DNA of 64,000 nucleotides from Phoenix dactylifera (taxonomy: Eukaryota > Streptophyta > Magnoliopsida > Arecales > Arecaceae): assembly GCF_009389715.1 (NCBI RefSeq), contig NC_052399.1, forward strand, positions 16,557,646 to 16,621,645, written 5' to 3'. Within the stretch, counting starts at the first letter, position 1, and every line of letters starts with the position of its first letter. The position numbers and the translations under genes are program-made. Shown here piece by piece: positions 45,661 through 59,800 of the stretch. A model generated the notes under the pieces. That model saw nothing but the letters and a program-made list of their open reading frames with translations, made no database searches and was not told where the DNA came from.

Positions 45661-47892
45661 CAGAAACGGTCTGATTTGGCCGCTCTTATCAGTTTGGTTA
45701 CAATGGTTCTATTAGTTTGAATGAAGGATCCTCGTCCCATCCTGTATCAGGCACTGAACTAAAGCCTTGACCATAGATAGTTATTCTGCAATTTGCTGGG
45801 CAGCAATTCTGAATCAAAAAAGAAATCATCTCTGTCAAATCTGTAACCTGGAAAGAAGGGATAGAAACTTGCATCAGTCCATGCATGGTTATTGCTTGCA
45901 GTCATGCCAAAATCCAAATTTCTAGGTGAAACATCATCTTAGCGCAACTCGCTTGAATGGCCTCCTGCCTTCTTTATGCCACATGATTTCCTCAAATGCT
46001 ATTTCTCGCTATACTCTTTACTTAAAGAGTAAGGGTAATGGCCCGTGGAATTGGAAGGGTGGATAATTCCAGTGTCATTTTGCAAAGAGAAGGAACAGGT
46101 TCAGGAATGGGAGTTATGGTTGCAATTTCCCAACATCCGAACAAGACACGAGGCAGAGACACACAAAAGGTGGCAAGAAATTGAAATCCTCACCTAGAGG
46201 ATTGCAGTTACCTGCAGACCTGGAATGCAACGATTTGAGTAGTGAAGAAATGCTTATATTCTGCTCTAAACTGAGCTATCCCCACACTCAACACCAAAAC
46301 AGTGTCCATTGAGATTCTGAGATCAATCTATAGTTCTATTCATTGTCATGATAACCCAATACGGAAATAGGATCGAAATGATCAGTTCCCGAATATCAAC
46401 TTTCAAATGTCCCAATAATCAAATTAGTGCGAACTAAAGCCTAAAGATGTAGTTCTGAAGTGTCAATTTACCTCGTTCGTAGAAACCATGGCCGGATCCA
46501 ATCATCAGAGCTAAAACATCCAAAACCCGCCACAGATAGATATAATCACCTCACATGGGGAGTCGGGCATCCGACCGAGCAGGAGAGCGGCAGGCATTCT
46601 CGGCTGTTTGGAAGACCTGGCCAGCTTTGAGACGGACGACGACTAGCAGTCTCTCATAGATCATCAGGGAAGAATTGTGCTGCATAGACTCTGGGAATGT
46701 GGGAGGATGATGGGGGGCTTGGAATCGAGATGAGAAATTTGACATTCAGTGTGGAATTAACCAAGCCAGATGGTGAACCAGTCTCTCTCCAATGGGCTGA
46801 GGTTGGGAGCCAAGAAGGAACAGTCATCATGGGAGAAGAGCGATTGGCCAGAAGAAAGGGAGAAGAGGGGAATGATGGCTTAGCGAACGGTGAGCAGGAA
46901 GAGGAAACTAGGCTGAAGGGTAAAGGAGAGGATGGAAGAAGCACTCTCTCGAAACCTCAATCTTATGAGAAGAGGAGTGGAGTGCAGAAGAGATCATTTG
47001 AGGGGAAATTTCCCAGCATGCTAGGCTAGCAAAATCTTTTCAACAGTTTAGCCATAACACAATTGAGTGTAAGGTGCATTACTCAATTATTGATAAGACA
47101 AATAAGATGGCCACTGTCCCAGATAAGGATGGAAAAGAACCATGTAAAGCCATGCATCCCATAATTTTACATAGCAAAATGCCAGAAAATCTCTCGAGAG
47201 ATTGGGAACAACAAAATTAAAGTAATATGTGACATGGTTCAGCACATTATGATGTACATTGTGCAGTATCATATTATACGATTTTCTAATGCATTAATTT
47301 CTTTAAAGTTCCAAACGTCAGTAAAAATACATTAATTCCTTAGATATTCAGTCATATAATATCATAATTACAGCATCATAATACCAGCAAAGAGCCAACC
47401 TTACATTAAAGCATATCATATACTCATCAGGAAGCAAATATCTAGCATGTCATTATCATCCTAGGAATGACTTGATGTATTACTCATAACATAAGCAGTA
47501 TGCTACATGCCAACTGATGAAATTGCATGCTATATATTAAACATGTCTCCATGCAAAATTACTTCCTCAGCTTCAGATATCAACAACTAAACTTTTGATT
47601 AGAAGGACCGCACAAAAAAGAGATGAAATGCCAAAAAGAGATGAACTCAAGGATGGTGTCTAGAAGAAAAAAGATACCAATAGGAAGCAATGTATTTTTT
47701 CTAAAGAATCCTCCATAAGCATCAAAAGTTCAAAACCTCGGCCTAGGGGTATCTAGATGCCCAATTTACAAGATGCATAAGCTAGGCACAGAAAATTTCA
47801 CAAGTTACCATTGTCCATTCTAAACTTATATAAAAATGGAAACTATCATGTCTACCTAGGCAAAATTGCTTCATTGGTACTGGAATTTTAAC
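45661..47892. other. intergenic DNA 3' of the ubiquitin-conjugating enzyme gene
   Basis: No supportable gene. A 110-residue frame at 46697-47029 (+) is hydrophilic and matches nothing I know. The last several hundred bases before 47893 are likely 3' UTR and flank of the E2 gene. Confidence 0.45.
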
Positions 47893-50800
47893 TCAGAGCC
47901 TCAGTGTAGTATCACAGTCTTTAGCGACATCAACTGCTCCAGCATTGACTTTCTGAGCAAGAAATTCATCACAATCAGCTCCTTTGACAGTGAACTCCAT
48001 CAAAAGTTCCTCAAAGAGTTTCTTCAGTGTGACTTTGAATCTTGTTATCGGAGTCTTATCATCCTCATCAACATCTTGCACCTCGTCATTAATGACAGAC
48101 CCAACTTGAGCACCGCCCATGTAAGCTCTGCATGCGACAAGGATAACACGTCCCTGCTTGCAGAAATGTCCTGCAACAAAGTCCTCGAAATGCTGCAAGA
48201 ACCCATATATGAAGTTACGCATGTAAAGCTTCCGCTGCTCAAAATATGCTAATATTCTTAAAAGCTTCTTGTGATCATGAATATACCAGAGGGTACACGA
48301 AGCCTTCTAAACTATACATATTACTTTGTATTTATAGCATGAGGTGCTACAGATAATAAGGAATAGTCCTCACCTTTAAAGGCCTCCGCAGAGAGTACAA
48401 CATTGTCTTGCAGGACAGCAAGAAGATTTCCTCATTGTATGCCAAGGAATTCCTCTCCCCCTGGGGCGTGTTAGCAGTCCTAGAGTATCCTGGTTCATTG
48501 AAGTATGGCTTTGAATTCAGAACCAGAGCTTGAATTGAGACCAAGACCTGCAGCATGGTCGAGTTTGACGGGTTCCACTTTTCACAACCGCTGCCAGACC
48601 AGGTGTTCAAAAGGCTAAGGCAGACCTTCCCACAGGCATACAGGTTTGGATTAAGTCGGAGTCCACCAGAAAGATAGTGTACAGCCTGCACATTTAAGAA
48701 AGTTCTCTTATTATTCAAGTTGGAGATAGAGAAGTCAGTAGAGAACATGACCACTCACATACCGGGGGTGATTGTGGATAGGTAGAAGGAAACTGAATGT
48801 CAAAAAAGAAGAGGCCATCATGATAAGGAGTTCCCGCTGGTCCTATTATAACAGCCCTCAGCAGATCCATCCTACCTTCATAGACTCTTACAAATATCGT
48901 CTCTAAAGAAGTATAACAAAACCAATATGATTACATAAATTAAGTACTAGAAAGTGAACACAATTAAATGAAATTCGAGCTTCAACTTACATATCCTTGT
49001 GCAACCTAAGCAACCAAAAACATCATAATGAATTAAAGTATAGAAAACTGATGTACTTACGATGTCATAAATGGTGCAATCAAAGGATTCTGCAATAGCA
49101 AATATTATTTCTGGTGCAACAGATATTCAAACCAAAAGGCAGATTACACTACAAGCCCGAGAAAATCTAGTGGATGATAATGCTGGAAAAGACTATCACT
49201 AGAACTTTTCACTTCAACAAATTTCTGGGTGAAACTGCTCGAGCAAAGCCTCTCCTTTGAGGTTCCTTGAGACTAAATTCTGGAGTTAAATAACATGGTC
49301 CAGATTTTAGTGGTAACTACCAATTTTTTTTTCTACAAAAGCAGCTGGACTAGTTATATCTATGCCACCATGTGGCTAAATGCAAAGATATCAGCAGCAG
49401 CCAGCCTCGTAAATAAGTCTAACATTTCCGCATGGCAAATCACAAGACGCTGGTTCATGCAGCTTCGAGACCCCACAACATAGTGATATGCAAGCAGAAG
49501 CTATGGACCTATCCATAAGCCTGCTCTGCTGATTACATATAGACTTGTCTACAAGATCTACTTAGTAAAGATATCCTTGTAAACACCTCACCTCTCCGCT
49601 TGCAGCGCTCCTTTCCCAAGACTCTTGAGATCTCCCTCTAGCCAACCCTGGACCACAAGTTCTCCAAAGGGGGTGCACCTTCTGAACAGATGGATTTTTA
49701 GGAGGCTTCCTCAAAGCAGTGGATTGCCAGGTTAAACCTCTGGCTGACCATCTAGCTCCAGGCCATACACCTGAAAGTTAGGTTACATATCCACAGGACA
49801 GGTTTTGCTGCTCTTTGCACCACTAGCCCTAAACCCTGCTCCCCTCCATTCAAGAGATGGTTGATGTGAAATCGTGATCTTGTAGGCATATATAAAGTGA
49901 ATTTTGTGAACCTCCAAAGAGTAGGAACATTTCTCCACATTGTGGATGGTTGATTTAAAATAGGCAAACGACTACAATGATGAAAAGAGCATCTAGCTTC
50001 AGTTGTAGCATATGGTGCTCATATATATGCTAGCCAAGAATATGTGAAGAGGGTCTTTTAATAATTCAGGCATCAATACTAGCTTTAAATCTTCCTCTTT
50101 CAGATCAAAACAAGATCACCCTTTTTTTCAGTGGAAAACAAGATCACCCTAAGACATCTCATATTTTTTATTGTTGCACAATCCTCTTGGGTTCTAACAC
50201 ATCAGCTAAGTCATTCAAGCTTGACAAATGGAAACATACTTAACTAGATGATGCATAATATTTTCCAAGAATTAATTAGAAAAAAATTGTTTTGAGATAA
50301 ATGAGGAACATATCATTAAAACCATATTAAAAAACGAAAATAGAAGGAAGAAGTCAATAGATAGAAACAGTTAGCAGATCACAAATTGGTTATAGTTGCA
50401 CGACTTTCAACAGATCACACTCACCTGGTAAATCCTTCTCCAGGACCTTCCACTCATGCTGAATCCTCTTTGTCCAATCTTTTGATGGCTGATATTAATA
50501 TACCAAAATGGGGAAAAAAATAACAATGGCCAAAGCTGAGAAGAAACAAGAGAATTTAAATAATTAACAAACTTACCTTATTCAATGCAGATGAATTGGC
50601 ATAATAATGGTCTGAGTAATCCCCAACAGTATCGAACTGCTTGAATGATTTAAATTTGCTGTCAATTTCATCTTCAATCTGTGTCCTCAGCTTGAAATCA
50701 ATTGGCCTTTCGGGTTCGGACTTTTGCAACCATGGTACCGAAGCCTCCACCCCTGGAGGTAGATCCAAATCATCAAACTTAGCAACCAAACTATAGTTAC

Positions 50801-53800
50801 AATCATTATCAATCAACTCAGCATCATATTCATAGTCTTCATCATCTTCATCATAGTCATATTCCTCCTCTTCATCCATGTAGGGAAAATCTTCTAGGCT
50901 GAGCTCGGGGCATGCCACAGTATGCATGAGAATGTCATTTTGCACACCAAGGTTTGAACTATTTGAACTAGAACCTATAAGTTCATTGGAATAAACACCC
51001 TGCAGAATTTATTCAAGGAAAAAAGAATTCGTTATATCCATGTTATCAAATGATACTGGTACCAGAAATTGCAAAGTAGTTGATTTTGATCATGAAAAGT
51101 ATTCTGTATACATTCAAGAATTGTTCACACCTTTACTTCCTTTTGCCTATCCATATCATATTCCACAGTTTGCTTATTCTTATAGTCTGAACTACTTTCT
51201 TGGATGATCACAACTGAATCTGTATTATCATCCCCATCAATTTGAATGACCTCATGAGGAACAACCTACAATATGCAAACAAGTTGCTAGTTGAGTAAGT
51301 ACAAAACTATGAAAACTATTTCAAAAGTCCACTAATCAATGCAACAGAATAAATTGAACCACGGCGGAATATAAGCTCGTACTAATAGAATGTTTGGAAA
51401 AATATGCGACAATACTATATTTATGTGTTGTGTTAAACAATTTGGATATACCAAAAATATCACGATATAATAGATCTCATCATCCTAGCTTCTCCAATAT
51501 GCTTGATGCCTCTACCTTATTCAGCCAAACAAGGCTGCATCCATATTTGAGAAGCATACCAAACAAATAGGAGTGGATAAAAAAGTGAAATTATATAAAC
51601 ATATTAAACAAGTTAAAATATAATAAGAGCATCCAGAGACAAAACGGTTAGAGTATTAGATAATCAAAAATGGTAATTAGCAAAGGGCATCGTCCAAACA
51701 TAATTAGAAATAATACCCTCCTATTAATGAAAAATTTAACCAACTAATATGAACAAAATTGGTTTAAATTGAGCATATCATGTAAAAAAAATGTTCAAGA
51801 CAGAAATATTGATAGGTTTCTGTCTATAGAAACCATTTTTATCTTACTGATTATACAATTGGAAGAGCATTTTATCTATGTAAATTTGAAAGACAAAAAG
51901 AGCTGCAAGTTCAGATCATATGTCATGGAATGTCATAATGTAGAACAACCATGATAGAAATCCTTCCTGAACAACAAATAGAAAATCCACTTTATACAGC
52001 CACAAGACAAAACTACTGCTGAAGTCGTGTTTTATTTCATAATATCTCAAACTAATGAAATGAAAACTGACAACATAAACAGAAACAGTATGAGTAATAA
52101 AACACACACACACATATACATATATATAGTCAAGTAAATACTATATAGAGGCATGTCGCCTGGTTTCTATAATAAGTAGCAAAGAAGGGACCCTTTCTTG
52201 ATCAATAGTATTATCACCAAAATGAAGAGTGGAAGCCAATGAAATCATTGGAAACTTAGATCAGCTTTTTTATTCAGTAATAATAAATTTCAGTAAATTG
52301 ACTCGAATGCTTTTAGACCAAATGGCATTCTAGAAAATCACGGAGATCCAATCTTATATAATAATCTCATTTGCTATTGGCAAGAGCATTTAAAGAGAGT
52401 TAGTGAGATCACAGAAATATAATGTAATGGAGATTGTATTGTCATACAATAAACATTCTTCTTAATCTTATGACAGACCTGCCAAACATTAAAAAAAGAA
52501 CACCTAAGAACATAGAACAAGATGGAAAAACTATCTTTATTACCATCATGGCCAATTCAGCAGATAAAAACCACAGCTTACTTGCAGGTAAATGACATTC
52601 ACGGAAAAGGCGGTAAAATAGTTTAAGAGTGACAAACAAATTTGACAGAACAAAAGGTAGAAATGGGTCGAACAAACTGATCTTGTTCAAACCCAACACA
52701 ATTTGCAGCTGGAGTAAATTATTTTAAGGCTTCTTCTGAGCTAAATGACAACCGAACCATATTAAGAACAAATTCTCTAGAGTTCAACTTTTAGTGTTTC
52801 AGAGATAATCTACTATAAGTCTACAATATCTTAACAAACTACCCTGTAACTGATTAGATATTATTTACAACTTCCCCTCCTTGAATATTCTCTAAATAAG
52901 CCAGCCATACTTCTCTAAACAGGAGTTAAAATTACTATGTTCAAGATATCACATGCAAAATTCAATAAGTTATCCTCAAGGCACTTCAAAATCATAAATT
53001 ATAATAGCAAAAAGATCAAACAAAACAAGTAGTTTGTCTTTATAGACCCAAGGAGTAAAACTTATCATTTAAAAGTAAGACACCATAGATCTAAATCCAA
53101 ACATAAAATCACCAAAACAAATTCTTATAAAGCTATAAACAAACCTTTCGACATGCAGACTCTTACAGTTAACGGTATCAAGACAAGGTCTGCCTGAGCC
53201 TGAACTAGAGATGGAAACAATAGGCTTAGGCCTAAACCATAATGTAGCTTGAAAGTAACATCAACATACAGGGCCAGGGCTTTGTTTTTCTGTCAAGCCA
53301 AGTCAGGCTTGGCATGAGGCCTGTCTTAGATTTTCTTAATATCTAAAGCCCAAGCCTCCCCCAAACTAGCTTGAGATTCAACTTCTTAGCCCTAAGCCAT
53401 GCCGAGGGCCTACATTCCAATCCTGGGCTTGTAATTTTTTGGACTGGTCCGACCCATTGACACTGCTCTTTACTATCAGCTCTACAATAAGAGCAAAACT
53501 TCATCTTTCTTGGTAAATCTTTTTCTCCTTTTGTCCTGGGTGGGACTCTGGGTGTTTTCATGGGGAAGGATGGTGGGATGGTCAGGCTAGGAGGATCAAT
53601 GTGGCTCCAATGGTATCAATAATTGATGCAGAGAATCCTTGGAGGACAATATTGTGCAATAAATGCCAATTTAACTCATAAGAAAAAGAAAATTACAAGA
53701 AGGACATCACTGCACGTATTAGAGAGCTAAATTTATCCAAGGCAACTTATAAGAAGCACAATCGCAAGAGAGGAAGAGATATGGATGAAGATGGAACCAA

Positions 53801-56800
53801 GAGAAAGATGATGCATAAAATTAGAATTTACTCTTTTTCGTTTTTTGACCCGCCTTTGAAGTTGCTCTAGTTTTTTTCTCTTTCTTTCCGATGGCCTATA
53901 TTCATGTTGTTTATTTAGTCCTTATGAGGATGTGGTCAATAATTACATGGGAATACGATTAGAATTCTTTTCTAAGTCTCTTATGAAGTTTGTGTGCATC
54001 TTTCCCTCGACAGTTCTAGACTATGTTAATTTTATTACTTTATTTCAGATTTTATTCATGGAGATATTCATGGAGAATCAGATAGTGTTGGGACGAAAGG
54101 GTCCATTCATTGAACTATAAAGCACAATCAACCCTATTTTATGTTGTTGTGGCCCAACTGTGAAGACAACAAAAGGGCAGAAATAAGCAAGAACCCAACC
54201 TCACTTCAATGAATATTTGTAGATTAATTTTTTAAAAAAGTTAGAAATTTAAAGCAATAGCAGGGAGTTTGCATCGTAGACTAATCCTCGAAGATGAAGA
54301 CTGGTTAGTTTTATTTATAAAAGGTGGGATTGACTTAAGTTTAAGACTTTTATGTTAGATTTTGAGAAAACAGAATGAATGTACCACTTATTTTCCTTAT
54401 AAGCATGGCATGTCTACATTTTTTTTTTTGTGCAACTGGACTGAGAATTCACCTGAAGTTATAAATTCAACCATTTTTTTTTTTGTCTAAGCATCTAAAT
54501 CAAGTTTATCTCAAATGGTATCAGAGAGCAGATTCTTGCAGATCTATGATACTTTTGCTGTTAGGACACACAAGGAAAGTGCATCAAGAGACTGATTTGA
54601 CATTTTATAGTATTTGAGAGAACAGTATGGTGCCTAGCAGATGCATCTCTTTAACAAACTGAAATATGACATGTTATAAGAAGACAGAAATCTGGCTGAC
54701 ATTTTCACTTAAAATTGATGTGCTAGAGGAAAAGAGTCAAAAGGGCCTATTGCGATCGCTGCAAATAAGATGATGCTTGAAGGTTCGATAATTAAAGACC
54801 ATGATATTTCAATATGTAACAGAGCCCTGCATACCAAAAAGTGATGATCACGATTAACCAGGACAAATCAATACAAAGAAATAGAAAAAAGAAAGAGGGG
54901 GGCCTTAAAAGGGCGACATGATGGGTAAGATTAATCAAGCATGAACCTCGTATCAACTAATTTCCTTTAATTTGATAGATACATGATATATATTTATTTA
55001 TTTGTGTACTTGGAATATTAAGCAGCACTAGCATTTCTGGGAATGGCAGAATGCAAGATAAATACTACCCTATCTCAGAACCATCTAAAAGGTTTTAAAT
55101 GTTAAGGTACTTGATACCTGCACATAGCAGGTTAAGGGGAAACAATTAGATGACTTTGGGAGATATAACTAGATCATTTATAAAAACTCTTCCTTCTTGA
55201 CAACTACCAAGAAAGACATTGGTTTTGTTGATAGTGTAAAATGTCTATACCTCATTCTGATGCAAAATTTACCAACTGCATGGATCTCTTAATGGTTCTC
55301 CAACAAAATAATAATAATAATAATTTACCAACTACTACAAAGTACAAAATCATTTATCAGTCGAAGAATGCTTGAATGTAGATTAGGTTCAAGATCCAAT
55401 TGATACCGGACCCACCATACAATATTGCACATTCATTGGTGCAACTTCATCCAAATGCAAAAGCAATATACTGAAATTATGAGTCACGCCACTTCCAAGC
55501 TGATCTGATCATAATTCTCTTATTAGCTAGGATGGTTTCCAAGTTGGAGTGCATAGAACAAGCAACATTGTCACGCCCCGAACCCAGCATCCGGGTCCGG
55601 TACGCAACCGGCCGCATGAGCCCTAGAGTAGTGCCCTAAAAATCATGCAAGGTCTAAGATAAACAAAAATCCAATAAATACACAACTAATTAATTAATTC
55701 AAATTGACAAATTCAACATATCTAGATAATCAATTTGGTTCAATTACAAGATGTTCAAATATTCATCGAAATCAAAGAAACATAAACTAACTAACTAGCT
55801 AATGACTTTGATACTCGCTCTCCCAACCCATCCATGTTTATGCATCCTGCAACTCTGAAAAGAGAAAAAAGAAGGGGGTGAGCTTTACAGCCCAGTAAGA
55901 ACCCCTACACATCCACTCCAACACAATAATAATATAGATTTGAAAACCACGACAAATCGATGCACATTTCATGAAATCATAAACGGCTTCCAACAGGCTC
56001 AAATAATCAATATAAGTATGTACATTCACCATCAATGAAAATCCAGCCACACAAGAATGATATAATATATGATAGCTCATAAATCTTCATTACTGTTTTC
56101 AATGCCTTTTCTTTTTATTCTATATTAACTTGATTCGGATCAATTATCTTTCCGACTTTGGGCCAAATTCCGGTCATGTTTCCAGCCCGTGACGGGGTAA
56201 ACCAATAGTGTCACACTTAGGGCCTGTGACGGGCAAACCAACATTGTCACACTTAGAGCCTGTAACGAGCAAACCAATAGTATCACACTTAGAGCCTGTG
56301 ACGGACAAACCAACATTGTCACACTTAGAGCCTGTAACGGGCAAACCAATAATAACGAGATGGCCCAAAGTCAATATTCATTTAATCAATTTCACATCCA
56401 CACATCAATCCATTTTATTAATTTCCAGCTTTAGACTAACCCGGTCATGTTTCCAGCCCATGACAGGCAACCAATAATATCAAGGTTAGTCTATAGCACC
56501 ACATCCATAAATCCAATTATGCAAGTGTTGGTTATGCGCATGCATGCATCCATCATGATACCAACCACAAGCGAATACGATCAAAATACAATTTAATATA
56601 AAATTATTTTTGCTTCTTACTTATCTGGATCATAGAACATCATACATAGATAGGTGCAAAATATTTATATCATGCAGGATTGGCGTACAAGGATTCTTAC
56701 CCCTTTGCTGACAACCTAGACATACCACCTTGATCTACGAACTAGGGTGCGCAGAACCCTGCTCAATGTCTCTTTGTCCAACAGTTTGTTACCCTACAGA

Positions 56801-59800
56801 ACCAAATCAATATTAAAAATTATCTGGAGTATCTGACAACCCAAAACCCTCCATTGAACCACGACTATCCAGCAGTCCTTACAAACAATGGTCTCCCCAG
56901 ATCAAACTAGAGAGAGAGAAAACTCCAATCTAGAGAGAGAAACTGGAGAGAGAAAATCTAGAGAGAAAACCCATAGAGTGAGAAAGTCTCATAGAGAGAG
57001 TCCCAAGAGATTGAAACATAGAGGGAGAAACAGGAGAGAGAAATCAAGGGAGAGGAGAGAGAAAGAGAGGAGAGCAGAAGAAGAGAGAGAAACCCTCTCT
57101 CTCCTCTCTTTACGTTCGGCCGCCTCCTTTCCCTCCCCCCCCCCCCGAGGTCCAAGAGGCGGCGGCCATGGCGGCCCGGCCCCCACTTGACGGCGGCCAC
57201 AACCCTGGCCAAACTGGTGGCCCCAGCCCCGCCAAACCGGCGGCCGGCAATGCTGAAACAAGAGGGATGAGGACCAAAACAGGGATGAACAGGGCATCCC
57301 TGTTTCGGCGATTTTCTGGTGATGCATCGGCTCCAATCACGACGAACAAGGCCGAAAACAACAGAGAAGAAAGAGAAGGAGAAGGAGGAGCCTTACCTCA
57401 GTCCGGTGTGGCGCTCCGGTGGCTTTCCGGCGACAAATCAAGGAAGAAGGATTCGGAAGAGGAGCTTCGGATTCGGCGGTGATTTTCGGTAATTTGGGTG
57501 GAGAAAATCAGAGGAGGAGAGGGGGGATTATATAGGCAAAATCTCTTGAGATGCCCTCTTCTCCGCTGGATTCGGGGAGGAAGAAGACCCTAGCCGGGTT
57601 TTCTTCCTCGACCGCCCCCGTGCCAGGCACGGGTCAAGTTTGTGGGCCTGGCCACTCCGGGCCGGCCCACGAGACCTTTTTTTTTTATTATTTTTTAGGG
57701 GTATTACAAACATAGTATAAGAAGAGAGGACCAAGCAAATTGAAGTGAACTTCCATTTTATTCAAAGCAGGTTGAAACTAAAGAAATCAAACATTATAGA
57801 TCAAATCTCAAAATCAAAGCAGTCCAATGTTTCGCAATGATTAGTAGGAACTAGTACTTCTTTCTAGTTGATTTTCTTTTCATCTAAACACCAATGCAAG
57901 GCAGGGCAATGATAGGCACAAGCTGAACCAGAAGGCCCACCTATTCAGTCTGTTTACTAGACAGTTGAAAGCTTGAAGCAATAGGCAGGTTATAAAGCCA
58001 GGTACCATATTTATTTAAAAGAGCAAAAGTTCAAAATTCTTAAGTGATGGGGAGAGATTTAAAGAAAATTGTTAAGGAGGAGGCAGATGTCAATTATTCC
58101 ACAAGCAGACACAAAAAAAGAGAAAACAAAGAATTTAAGTTTCCAATAATTCAAAGAAATGTTCATGTAAGGATAAATTTATGATAGACTGACAAAAGAT
58201 AAAGAATAAATGGAAACCTTTCCGATATTTCCTGGGTTCAGTTTACCCTAAGAACATTTAGATCTTTAAGCACACCATAGCAACTACTTGATCTTAATAC
58301 TTTTCTTGCTTTTGTTTGTAATTCATAATCGAAATTGTGCATACATGAAGTTCTTAACCGACATGAAGAGAGGGAAGAAAGAAGAAGTGATGATGGTTTT
58401 TTGAGATACCCCTTTGATCCTCTCAAGAATGATTTTCCAAGTATTCTACATATGGAAAATTCTCGCATTTGTTTTTAGCATGGTGAGCTGTACCGGTGCG
58501 TACTACCCCATATCAGGTGTACCGTATTATATAGGTACCAAACCGAGGCTCCATACGGGAGGTGTACCAAGTCTCAGTACACCGAATTCATCCCCGTACC
58601 AAACATACTGACATAGTACCAGCATAATACCAGTAGGGGCTCGGTACTGAGATGGCGAGTGTTGGTCTTTATCTTTGTAAAATCAATTAGGTGCATTAAC
58701 CATTTCTTTCTTACTCCTTGGACAGATGTTCTACACATACTTAGCTAAAAGAAGCATACAACCCAACGGAATGAGTGGTGATCTATCCTTTATTCTCCGC
58801 ATGAGCAACAAAAAATCTTTAAGATTTTATTTGTAGAACTCTCTCGATGCTATCAATGAAGACCTATAATGAGTCTATGTTCAATGCCTCAAGATTAATA
58901 CTGACAGTAATAATGATCGACAACAATAACAATGTTAACAATAACAACAACAACAATAACAACAACAACAACAACAACAATAATAATAATAATAATAATA
59001 ATAATGTTGTTGTTGTTGTTGTTGTTGTTATTATTATTATTATTGCTAAAATTTAATGATGTTACTAAGTAATAATGATGGTGATAATAACCACGACACC
59101 TTAACAAGGGTTTCTTCTTCTCTTTTTTTTATATATTTTCCTTTTCAGCACCTCAGAATTGTACCCTTCAAAGTGAAGCCCCAGGCCCCCAGCTACCTTC
59201 ACCCTGCACGCAATTCTTTCAATTTTTTGATTTACCAAGACAAAAAATGCCCAGCTTGAAAAAGTTGACCCTAGTCAAGTCATCACAAAAATCCAACCAA
59301 AGTGACAGCATAAACAAGCATCATCTCCACTACCTACCCTAAGATCACTATTCAAAAAATAATCGAACAACTTCGATCACCCAGAATAACGAGAAAAAAA
59401 AAACAACTTTCGGAAGTTAAACGCAACAATACCAAACCCTATCTCGCGGACTTCCATGAAATCGATCATGCATGTCACGAAACTAACCAAATCAAACTAC
59501 ACTAAACCAGAGGACCAGGAATTCCAAAAAAAGAAACCATCAAGATTGCAGCTTTGTCTATCCCAGCCATAAGCCACGTGCAATCATGCGAACAGAACAA
59601 AAAACCCAAGCACAAAATTGGGAATTCAAGAAACAAAGAAGAAAGAAAGGGAGAAAAAGGGGGAATAGAGAGAGAGGAAAAAAAAAAGGAGAGAGGGAGA
59701 GAAGGGAAGGGAGAAGACGGCATTAGACCGGACAACGTTTGCGCTTCTGCTGGGCCGAGTTCCATCCCGACGAAGACGACACATCATGATCCTGGTACGA

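Larger units (their letters stand above)
51266..59728 (-). other. 8.5-kb intron 2 of the E2 gene
   Basis: Lies between the exon ending at 59729 and the exon starting at 51265. It contains a 2140-bp solo LTR (55569-57708), a GTACC-rich short element (58484-58670), a compound microsatellite (58920-59045), a degenerate palindromic element (about 53200-53460) and otherwise AT-rich sequence. No nested gene can be supported. Confidence 0.6.

Noticed and set aside
46697-47029. 110-residue plus-strand frame
   Set aside because: Hydrophilic, no recognised motif, no paralogue in the window and no promoter signal.
54510-54530. TGGTATCAGAG, a copia primer-binding site motif on the plus strand
   Set aside because: No LTR end, target duplication or retroelement protein could be seen next to it, so it may be chance or deep decay.
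56195-56352. Array of 36-bp repeats resembling a CRISPR array
   Set aside because: There are no spacers: units abut each other, and the array lies inside an LTR of a plant genome.
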